From contig CACVBU010000185.1 of NCBI GenBank assembly GCA_902728285.1, positions 290,212-354,211 on the forward strand: DNA of 64,000 nt, given 5' to 3'. The position numbers were made by a program, and so were the translations under genes. A model generated the notes under the pieces. That model had not been told where the DNA came from. It saw only the letters and a program-made list of their open reading frames with translations, and made no database searches. This document shows positions 37,601 through 49,600 of this stretch, piece by piece (the stretch's first letter is position 1; each line of letters starts with the position of its first letter). Source of the DNA: Clytia hemisphaerica (Eukaryota; Cnidaria; Hydrozoa; Leptothecata; Clytiidae).

Positions 37601-40600
37601 ATTATGTTAGGAGAAAATGGTTTTGATCAAAAATATTTAGGCGGGAGCGGGGTATTACAAATCAAGCGGGGTATTACGAAATAATACCCCGCCGAAGGAT
37701 AAGGGCACGCAACCTAAATAAAATCAGTCATATAATTATGTACAAAACAGTAAAATGGAAAAGTTTTTAAAGAGTAGAAAAAAATCTCCCTTTTCTTTCT
37801 TGGTTAATATTTCATTTTCATTTTTATTGAAATTTAGTTTAGATATAAACTTATTTATTTTATATGATTTTTAAAAATTATAAAAAAGAAATGAATTTAT
37901 ACCTAAACTAATTGAAATATGTCAGCTCGTACATTAAATATATCATGAAAAGTAAAGCCCTTTGTTGAAGATAAATTCTAAATGGATTGATGCGTTAGCC
38001 ATAAAGAATTTTCTAATGTTTTAATACAAAAGTTTTTTTTTACTTTACATAAAATGTTTATTCAATGTTTTTGCCTCGAAGTAATAATTTGTATTTTTAC
38101 GGTGCGACGGGATTGGCCCCTTTTTAGTACGGTGTTACGGGATTTGACGAAAAAAGAGACGATAAAACGGTACTTCAAAATCAGACGGTGACGGTATTTA
38201 TTTTCTGTCATTGTGCTGCCAGCGAAAATAATTAAAAAATACTCTCACTTATTTGCAAGCTGCTTCTCTATAAGCATAAATGACTCCTTCAGCTCAGACT
38301 TTTTTCCAAACATTTCCAAGTTCGCAACAGTCACCCCAGTCTACAAGAAAAATTCTAAAAACGATAAAAGTAACTATAGACCAATAAGTATACTACCGGT
38401 AATATCCAAAATTTACGAAAGAGTATATCACAATCTACTTTAATACTTTGAACACTACTTTGATGAACAACGATGTGGTTTTAGGAAAGGATATTCCACT
38501 CAACCATCTCTTCTCCCAATGGAAGACTCTGGAAGCTAGCCAATGACAAGAAAGATATTTTTGGGGCACTGCTCATCGACCTTTCTAAGGCCTCTGATTG
38601 CATGTGCCACAAATTACTTGTAGCAAAGATCAATGCATACGGATTCGATGACCTTTCCACTAGGTTAGTCAAGAGTTATCTAGAAAATAGGCAACAAAGG
38701 ACAAAAGGAGGCAACCAACTGAGTAACTGGATCAAGATCAAGGTTGATGTCCCCCAGGGATCCATCCTTGGTCTTCTGCGTTTCAATATTTATATCTCTG
38801 ACCTTTTTTTCATCATTGAGGTTACTAAGGTCGCGAATTATGCGGACGATATGACAGCCTATGTTAGTGCTTCGACCTGGATTGAAGTAAGTGGTAAACT
38901 AAGCTCTGTAGCAGAAAAAATCTTTACATGGCTTTCAATTAATCAGGTGGTTGGCAATGCTGACAAATGTCAGTTAATAGTTAACATCATTGACGATTTG
39001 CTCCTCTATTTAAATATTAGAGAAAAAACTGTCTTCGATACCAAAGCGTCAAAGATTCTTGGAGTCACCTTCGATAATCTCTTGACGTTTGAATCGCATA
39101 TAGAAAATCTTTGCAAGAAAGCTAGTTTGAAAATAGCCGCCTTAGCCAGAATGAGCACATATCTCAGTTTAGGAAAAAAGAAACGCTTAATGAATGCTAT
39201 CATTAAATGCCACTCCAATTACTGTCCTCTCATATGGATGTTTCATAGCAGGGCTCTAAAGGATAAAATCAACAATCTACATAAAAGATGCTTGAGAATC
39301 GTTTACTCAGACTCCAACTCATCATTCGAAGATCCGTTGAAGCTTGACAATGGTTCCACTTTCCATCAACGAGCGATCCTTATCCACAGAGCTATTTAAA
39401 TCAAAATTCGATGAATCAGGACCTAAAATCGTTGACTTTAAAAAACGTAAAAACACAGATGAATTTAAAAAAGAAATCAAGCAATGGAGGCCCACTACTT
39501 GTCCTTGCCGAAACTGTCGCACCTTTATCAATGGCGTTGGTTTTATCGACTGAATTTAAATTAATTTGTAAATAATAATTGATTTTGAATATCGACCTTT
39601 TAGATAGATTTTTAATTAAAAGTTGATTTTGATTAGCCTAAGTACAATTTGTACTACTTTACATCAACTATAAAGAAAAGAAACATAAACATAAACATAA
39701 CATTTACTTTTAAGGTAAATTAATTATACCTAATTTTAGGTGTAAGCCTTATACACCTATGGTAACTCAGGGATTCACACCTTGTAAGGAAATTACATTT
39801 ATAATTATATTTAATTAGAAGGGTCAGTTCAAATAGTGCAGGAAACAAGCTCTGACCATGTGTTAAGTTAAATCTTTCAACATCTTCTGCATCATAAATG
39901 AATAATTAGAATATTTTTCCCAAATTTTACCCCCTGGCTCCAATGAGGATTATAAGCTAAAAAGGTTTTATTCTTTTACTTAGTCTGTGAAATACACAGC
40001 TACCCCACAACCTAGCCCAATTGGCTACCCCTATTGGCTGCTTTTTAGACCAACCCTGAAAAAAGATCACGTAATCGACACCAAAATTTTTCCGCCTGAA
40101 AGTGTCGACAAAATAGGCCATTGTTTTCGCTCTCTGAGGTCTTACCTCCCTCCCCCAGCTCGCAGGAGTTGATAGTAGCCATAAGAGATACATATATATA
40201 TTTTGTCGTCAAACTTTGTGGAACAGAGTTTTTGTCAAATTTGTCAAATTTTTCTCATTATCAGACTTTGTCAAACAGAATTTTTTGTCCAATTTGTCAA
40301 ACATTTCTGTTAGTTGTCGAACTTAATATGTTTTGTCGAGCTTAATCGAATACTCACAATTTTAGTGACTTTTGAAAAGTTTGATTAAATAATTTAATCG
40401 AACTTTTGTTGTCAGTTGGGTTTTTAAGATCGAATGGCAATTATTTCTTTTTTCGCCAACTATTGCCAAAAACGGCAAATTTTTCATCGATAACATGCTG
40501 AATCAATAGAAAAGTAAAAGTAAAAAAAATTAAATTGCCGTTTTTGGAAAGAAAAGTTCATTTTATTATTGAACACGTGGTATTCAACATCCTTGCAATT

Positions 40601-43600
40601 AGTAGGCCAATTTTTCCTCGTTTATTTTCGTTTTCAACTGGTTTCTGTCAGAATGCAGACAAGCAAAATCAAGTTATATGTAAACAAACTTACAACGGGG
40701 GTTCTGTTTTCTTCTTCTAGCTGTGTTTCGACATAGATACAGGATCGTTTTACATCTCATTTTAGAACTTTTCAAGTTATTGAGTAATGAAAAATTGAAA
40801 AAATCACTTTTAAAGATACAAAAAACACCTCTGACATCTGACCCTTATTTTATAGGGAGGTCGAAGCTCACGCCTGCGGCAGTAACAAAAACAGGATTCT
40901 GGAAAATAAATCTTCGAACTTACATAACTTCAGGAAGGAAAAGTTTTTTAGAAAATTGCCAGCTATTTTTCTTTGTTGCCAGCCTATATTACTGGATATT
41001 TTTCTTCGTTGCCGGCAAATTACCAGTTATTTTCCTTTGTTACCGGCAGATTGCCAGCAAAAGTCTCTCCCTTTTGCCATGAAATTTTCTGTAAATTCCC
41101 AACTTTTATTAAGCTTCAAAATAAATAAAAAATTGACACCTAAAAATTTTCACACCTTGAGCATGATGACATTTCTGACAATCAAGTGTCACAAAAATTG
41201 ACACTTTTGCAATACAAATTAATTTTAATTTGATTTAATTAATGTCAAATACCGGGTGACCCACGAAAAAGTTCGGACCTTTCTCGGCGTCTTAAGGCCG
41301 AACAAATATCCCAAAGTGCTCGTAATTTTGGTATTTAAAAAGTAGATATCCTAACTTAAAATTTGAGCTATCACTTTTTAAATTTGACCAACTAGTTCTC
41401 TACTTATGACCTTTTAAACTCAAAATTCACTTTTCGGAAAGTGTAAAAAACACGTAAAAAAGAGGTATTAAATTAATGCAATCAATTAGAAAATCTCTTA
41501 TAAATTGACTTATTTAACTAGTTTTATGACATTAATAATTATTAAAAACACCTTTGAAAGTAGTTTTTGTTTAAAACAAGACTAGTTTTTATCAAAATTG
41601 GCACTTTCAAGGAATTTTCTCAAAAACTGTATATCAAAAACGTCTAAAAATACCTAATTTGATACCCCTTTTTTACCTGTTTTTTACACTTTCCGAAAAG
41701 TGAATTTTGAGTTTAAAAGCTCATAACTAGGGAACTTGTGCGTCAAATTTAAAAAGTAATGGCTCGGATTTTAAGTTAGGATATCTACTTTCTAAATAAT
41801 AAAACTCCAAGCACTTTGGGACATTTGTTCGGCCTCAAGACACCGAGAAACGTCCGAACTTTTTCGTGGGTCACCCGGTATATTGTTTAAAGGGTACACA
41901 ACTGTCAATTGGCTATCTGAACAAATTTTGTTCTGGGTCGTTTGGCGTTTTTCTTTTGGTAAAATGACTTATATGATTTGATAGCAGAGGGATTTTGCTA
42001 AAGGTTGATGTAATTTGTTTTTCAAAATGGCGGCTAAAAATAATAGATATGACGTAATTTGAAAATAATACAATAAAAGTTTGCCGAGTTAACATGCCAA
42101 ATTGAATAAACTTCATTGAATAAAAAATATAGCTTCTTAAAGCCCTCCTCTTGAGCTGCAAAACGGTGCTACATTTTGTTGAATTAGCGCCCTGTTCATT
42201 AATTATGCCTATTTGAATTTTTTGCTTTGTAAAAATCATGTTTTAAAACTTTAATTTGACATTTCTCTTGAACAAAGAGCTAAATCGATAAAATGAAGCA
42301 CCGTTTGGAAGTTTAAGATCTCCTCTTTCCAATGAGATAATTTTCATTGAAATCGGTCTGTTAGATTTGGCATGTCAACTGTTTAAAGTATGCACACTCA
42401 ATACAAATTTTACAAAAATCTACTTCCAGAAAAAACACTTTCAAAGTTAGTCCTTCATTTCTTTGATGTTTGCGAAAGATAATCCGTTTATTAATTTAAT
42501 CAAACAAAAATTTCTCTTTTTCACGAAACACAAAAGGTGAGCAAAATTTAAAGTCCATTTAAATCTACAAGCTACATTTTTACTCAATTGTTTTCGTTTT
42601 GTTTGTTTTTAAAATGGAATACAATGGCGATTAAGTGTGTCAGTCTGTTTTCTAATTTTTGCAATTAATAAAAAGTTTTTGCGATTAATGAGTTCATCAT
42701 TGGAAAGAGGGCATTTTTTTCTGTCAAAAATGTTGCTATTTATAAGAAGAAAGGAAAATATCTGTTTTTGCTCACTTTGGGCATGATGAGTGACATCATC
42801 AAAAAAATCTTTTGTCAAAAGTTACCTTATGTAACAAGGATCTTGTGTGCCAAATTTCATCCAAAAAGACCAAAAATTAAGGGGTGGTACAGGTAAAGCC
42901 CCCCCCCCCCTAGTTCACCTAACCAATATAGAGGGCGTAAAGTTCTAAATTCAACTGAAAGAGTATCTATCGGAATATATCAACGAATTGTAAAGATTCA
43001 AACTAAAAATCAGAGCAAACCTACAATTGGTTGCTGTCTGGCAGCAGTGTAAGCAGCCAATAATATCTTCAGTTTGGGCTCACTATTTGAGCCATCCAAG
43101 ATATTGACCAATTGCTACCCACAATGGTGATTAACTGTACCACCTCTTTACCAGGTGCTTTAAAAAAAAGTATACAGGTTCGTCGAGATATTGTGAGCTT
43201 CAGGATTTAAATTGACTTGAATTTTGAGCTATAATACATTAAATTTGAAAATATAGTTTGAAAGTTATTTGAAAAAAACTGACTTTTTTTCAATGTCGAA
43301 ATTTCAAAAAATTGTTAAAAACAGCAATCACGCTGTAAATAAGTCAAAATGACAAAAACACAATTTTATCGTTCTTTGATCCTTTTTTATTATTTATATT
43401 TTGCCAACAGTTTCTTCATCTTATTTGTACGTCATGAACATTTCCAACACGAGCAAACTCAATGCAGACCCAAGTTCTTTGAGCAGCTAGTCGAGGAATG
43501 GTGATCTATTTTTTCAAAAGTTTTCTTACATAGCACACAAATAACATTAAAACCTCTCTTGGAGATTTCCAAAACTTTTTTTCAGCTTTTCCAAAAATAT

Positions 43601-46600
43601 TATCCCACATGGGAATAGCTTGTTTTAACATATCTTTAAATTCCGTAACGTATTTTGATGAACACTGTTGCATTTTTTGGTATTTTTATGGGCAGGTCTA
43701 AAACGCCTAATACCTACTACTTAATACTTACTACACGTTTTTTTTTTATAAGAACGCCAAAAATTTTCGAAGCCTTTGGATGTTCTTAGTTTTTTGGATT
43801 TGAAGCCTAAAAATGTTCTTAGAATGTTCTTATTTTCAGCATTTTTTGAGCATTTTGATGTAATTTCTTAAGAAATTGCATGTTTTTAAGTCTCCAAAGC
43901 CTTAGTATGTTCTTAGAATGTTCTTAAATTTTTGGGCTCGAAGCCTTATGTTCTTATATAGTTTGTTCTTATAAAAAAAAAACGTGTACCTAATACTTAA
44001 TACTGACTACCTAATCCGCTTGGATACTTTACAGACTAGAACTTCCAGGCCTTGGCTCTCCTTCGCCTGTTCTAAATTTATATTCTAAGAAAATTAGTTT
44101 TGTGAAATGTGTTATCTAAAAGAATATTTGAATATTAAAGTGAATATTTTCTTTGCCTTGTATAGAGCAAAAGGTTTTTATCTTTATCTAGTTTTTCTTC
44201 CTTTTACTGCTCTTCTCTCTATTATGACTTTGATTTAATTATAAGAACACATGTGCAAATATCTAAAATCAGTTATTCTTATACACCCCTGTCTCCTTTA
44301 TAAAGATCCAAATGGCTAAAACGTTATTTAACCGTTTTTTGAGATGAAATATATACGTCATTTAATTGTATCCTTTTGTATTTATCTGCATCATATCGAG
44401 TAAAGTGTCATATTACTTCTTGAGATTGGTTTATAAGGCTTTATCTTTATCATCTCAACTGATTCTTATAAATAAAACTAATATGAATGAGCAAGTGAAA
44501 TATTTTTCTCCTACGAAAAAGTGTGTCTCGACAAAATGTGTGTAGTCTGTAAACTTCATAGAAAAAGCGCGGGAAAATGAAGTGAAGAGAAACAAGCAAC
44601 ATGCTGAATGGACCTACCTAATGATTAACATCAAATGAAAATAAGAAAAAAGTGACAATTGAATTGTACAAAAATTCAGAATGGAAAAATAAAGCTTGTG
44701 TGTTGAATAATGTAAAGTGGTAAAAAGGAATGTCCCCAAATAGGAAAATCACTTAAACCATTCAGACCCAAAAAACCTTTTAAGCTGTTTTTGGCCCAAA
44801 TTTGCCCAAAATAATTTTCCTTAAAAATCTGGCTCCGTCACATTTTGGGCATTGCCATTTTGCATCATTGTGCAAAAAATCAGAAAATAATTATGAGTCA
44901 ACATTTAGAAAAGCTATATTTTCTTATTTGGTTGAAGGGAATTTCCCCAAAATACGAAAATCCGTCTTTTAAGGCAAATAAGAATTTCCCGGGAAAAACC
45001 ACTTCAGTCATTCTTTAGAGAATCTTGCCCTCCATCTTTGTACAAAAAATCAGAAAAAAGTAATAACAGGATTTTGCACAAAGTCCAAAAAACCCTATTT
45101 TAGGCAGTTTTTGGCCCAAATTTGCCCAAATATATTTTTTTTCGAAAATCGGGCTCCGTCACGTTCTGGGTATTGCCATTTTGCATCATTGTACGAAAAA
45201 TCAGAAAAAAATAATCAGTCAACTTTGAGAAAAGCTATATTTTCTTATTTGGTTAAAGGGAATTTCCCCAAAATACGAAAATCCGTCTTTTAAGGCGAAA
45301 AAGAATTTTCCGGGAAAAACCACTTCAGCCATTCTTTAGAGAATCTTGCCCTCCATCTTTGTACAAAAAATCAGAAAAAAGTAATGACAGGATTTTGCAC
45401 AAAGTCCAAAAAACCCTATTTTTAGGCAGTTTTTGGCCCAAATTTGCCCAAATATATTTTTTTTCGAGAATCGGGCTCCGACACATTTTAGGTATTGCCA
45501 TTTTGCATCATTGTGCAAAAAATCAGAAAAAAATAATGAGTCAACTTTGAGAAAAGCTATATTTTCTTATTTGGTTAAAGGGAATTTCCCCAAAATACGA
45601 AAATCCGTCTTTTAAGGCGAATAAGAATTTTCCGGGAAAAACCACTTCAGCCATTCTTTAGAGAATCTTGCCCTCCATCTTTGTACAAAAAAATCAGAAA
45701 AAAGTAATGACAGGATTTTGCACAAAGTCCAAAAAACCCTATTTTTAGGTAGTTTTTGGCCCAAATTTGCCCAAATAAATTTTTTCTCAAAAATCGGGCT
45801 CCGTCACGTTCTGGGTATTGCCATTTTGCATCATTGTGCAAAAAATCAGAAAAAACTAATGAGCCAATCCTGAGAAAAGCTGGTAACAGACGGACGGACG
45901 GACGGACGGACGAACGAACGGACGGACATGGGTTGATTTATAGGACCTCCACCGGGGCACCCGGAGGTAGGTCCAAAAAGAGAGAAAATATTTTCATGTC
46001 TTCTTTTAACACCAAAATTTCAGATTTGGTCATATTTGGCATGCTGATTATTTTAAAGGTATTTTCGAGCAATTTTGAGGTATATATAGTAAATATTAAG
46101 TATTAGGTAGTAAGTATTAGGCGTTTTAGACCTGCCCGTATTTTTATGTGTAAAGAAGGTAAGTGTCAAGAGAAAAGTTTGTCGATCAGGTTTTTCTCTC
46201 GATCATTTGAAAAAAGAAATTTTTCAAAATTTTCATGACGTCAGCAGAAATTAGGAAAAAAGGAAAAATCCTATTTTTTGCTGACGTAATCAGAATTTTG
46301 AAAATATTTTTTTTCAAATGATTGACTTTAGTGAGATACATCTTTGGTGGAAGTTTGAAGACGATCAGGTAAACAACATTTGAGAAATTAAATTCTTAGT
46401 TTTTATGACGTCATCGATCATCATAATCAGTTTTTGCAGTTTTTCGCAATAATCGGCGAAAAAACAATTAAGTTACACATCAGGTTAGAGACTTCATCAT
46501 AGTACCCTTCATGTTCAGTCATTTGTTTAGTTGTTTTTTGTCGGCTAATGGGATCTAAAAATTATAGTAAATTTAAAACATGCCATAACTTACCCGAGGT

Positions 46601-49600
46601 TGCCAAAAAGAGCAATATTTACCATTTTTATCTTAAACACCCAATTGGTTTTCGATTAAGTTCTACTAAATTCAAATAGTTAGGTAATCGAACCGTTCGA
46701 TTAATTACGTCTGGTTTACTTGCATCTATTGAAGTGTGTGTGGAGTAATAAGTTATTCAATAGATCGTCGCGTTCTCCCTAACAATTTAGACATTAACTT
46801 GTATATCAAGATTAAAGGATTTTGAGTACGGACTGATTTTACTTTCGTTTTCAGTGGTTTCATTTTTGATTTCAATTCAAGATCTTAGCAACGGGTTGCT
46901 CGCCCATAGTTACAGGGGTTTGCACAAAAAAAAACTTGGAAATTTTCCAAATCCCCCATTTCCATTAATGCAATGAGAAATGAAACTTCAGTTAGGAACA
47001 TTTGGCGAGTTCCTGTATGCGGCGGCAATCAAAAAAATCATAACAAAACTCATTAAAAAATATGTTCATATCTTTTCTCACTTTTTTTAGCCTGATGATG
47101 TAGCAAACAAAGTAAGTATAAGCACAGTGTGCTTTTAATTGGCTGAAATTTCTTTTTGCGTCGGAAAAACTTTTTCAAACTTTCAGCAATGATTGACCAA
47201 ACTTTAATGAAAATCATCCAGCGCATTTTTTATCTTCTTACCTTCTTCATCTTCATTGAAGCACTCAAGGTTTACTGAAGTTAAGCACATAATCGATATT
47301 CTTATAATTATTGATATTCACTGAAACACTGTTCCTTGTGCGCTGAGGTGGAGTGTGTGACATAACTCGCGTGGCAACTAACTCGCCTTCTGTTGGAAGA
47401 TCATAGTGGGCGTTTTGGCGTTACCACCCTTGAAGCAGCAGGCACCCCCTGTCTTTCCGCAACTCTTTCCACCATTTTAGATGGCCTTAACAATAGATCC
47501 AAAAGGGCGCCATAATCTTGGAAGATAATTTGTTTTGGTCTCCGGCTTTGGGAAGTAGCAATGTTTTTGGTTGTTTTCAATGGGAAATGGTAAGAAACTT
47601 AAGTTTACAAGCGTCATTTAGTTTTTGCTGGCTTATAGAATGGCAGGATCCTGGATGGTTTCCCTAACTGAACTTATATTTTCTATGTTTCACTTTTTTG
47701 CACCAATTCTTCAAAATGAAAATATTTAAGATTATTATTATATAAGATCTTTTATTCAATGATTGAAATTCAATGGTGGAAATTTGATAAACAGCTGCGA
47801 AGAAGCGCAGGGAAGCCATCGGTACACAGTGGGCCCAGAGGTGGAAATAGGGAAAAAACGAAAGTTAAAATTTTGCTTTATTAATATAATTTATGGAATC
47901 TTGAATAAATTTCTGATCAGATGCCAAAGTTTCAGGTCTGTATCTGATTTGTAACTCAAGTTATGTGGCTCCAAAGTTGACTGAAAACCAGATTTTGATG
48001 AAAAATCAAAAAAAGTGAAAAATGCATATTTTTGAAGATTCTGAACTAAATTCAGCTTCTAAATCAGTTCATTTTGTGTGATTACCTTAGAGACATTATA
48101 TTCTAAAGAGAAATTGCTTAAAAGTATGTATAAATGTCCAAGAGCGAGAAAAAACTCAAATTTTCAATCGAAATTCTCATCACGAAAATGCTTAAGGTAA
48201 CCACAAAATGTCCAAATATCTCGAAAACCGCTAAGTGTCACATATCAAACCATATATGTTTTGAAAACTACAGACACTAACCTTTCTAAAAATGCTGGAG
48301 TTTTGATGTGACACTTAGCGGTTTAAAAGTTCAAATTTTGCCTGCATTTTCCAAGCTAAAAATCTCAATTTTCATGATAAATCTCAAAAGAAAGTCAAAA
48401 GTTGAAGTCTACTATTTTCTATCTCATGTAATGTGACCCTAGAGCTCTATGAAAGCCTTTATAATACAAAAATTGTAAGAAATAGTTTTTTGTTGCTCTC
48501 CCTCTCCCTATTTCCAAACTTTTGCCATCTGGGCCCAGTGTGCGGTAAAAGAGACCACTTTCGTTTTTGTTGAAGATTTCCATATAAAATTCTCGCAGAG
48601 ATTACTTGTCAATGTGTTGTGTCAACTTATCAGCATTGTATTGTTGTATAAAGGGAAAGATATGAGGTAAGACTTAGCCTAGTTTCTAATCCTGATATAG
48701 TAGTTTAAGCTTAGACTGCCTAACAACTGTTTATGGAGTCAAAATGATTTCCTGATTAGCAAAGGTCTATTGGGTATAGAACACAAATGACCAGACGGTG
48801 TCAATCGAAACGAATCAAACGATGAATCAATTGAACGCAATTGAACACAATCGAATAATTGCAATTCAATTGTCAAACGCAATTGAATCGCAATGGAATA
48901 GTACCCAGGATTTGCTGTTCGATTGCTTCAATAGACCTTTTTTCAAAGAGGCCACCCTGTTGAATAATTATGTAGTCCAGCAGAAAAACAATGATAAAAC
49001 CATGCATAATTATTACAATATGCATGATACAGTAATTATGCATAGCTCTACCATTGTTTTTATGGCTGGACTACATAATTATTCAACAGGACGTCCTCTT
49101 TAAAAAAAGGTCTATTACGTTCGATTGATTCAATTGTATTAGATTTTATCGCTTTTGTATGGTACTTAAAGCGCTCGGCCGCCCACGCTAAAGTAAAAAG
49201 CTCTAACGCTAACGGAATGATGCAATTTAATTTAATCGCAATCAAACTCATAGAACATAATCGTAATCGAACGAAATAGAAGATTAATCTGAGAATGTAA
49301 TTGACAATCAATCGAACCAATCAGTGAGGATCTTATCGCGATTCTCAGATTTACAGAAAACACATGCACTTTGCTGATTTTTGCCTTGATTGCCCAAAAC
49401 CCGTAACCTTTTTAGCTTGAGGGAAGAACAAAATTAGAGTTTTTGGCTTTGCCAAAAAAACGCCTAGTCAAAATTTTTTCATCTTCGCAGGATCCATTCC
49501 CAACATCAAAATACATCTTTTTGTCTAGGGGTTTGTTTGGCAAATTCTTCCTTCGAAGAATATCGATCAGTTTTGTTTTCCCCTGAAGACCGGGAGAGAA

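Larger units (their letters stand above)
43691..46137. mobile_element. 2.45-kb TIR element with 10-11-bp TSD, containing a tandem array
   Basis: Ends GGCAGGTCTAAAACGCCTAA and TTAGGCGTTTTAGACCTGCC, with about 47 bp of inverted repeat. Flanked by GTATTTTTATG on both sides (43680-43690, 46138-46148). No transposase is visible. It contains an ACACGTTTTTT MITE just inside the left TIR and the tandem array 44612-45978. The duplication length is in the range known for Mutator-like transposons. Confidence 0.8.

Noticed and set aside
45111..46106. Repeated short frames beginning MAQICPN
   Set aside because: They recur with the tandem monomer in both arrays, so they are periodic shadows and not genes.
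47270..47420. 5S rRNA-like motif (CTGAAGTTAAGCAC)
   Set aside because: Only a short match; the internal control regions and length of a 5S gene are absent.
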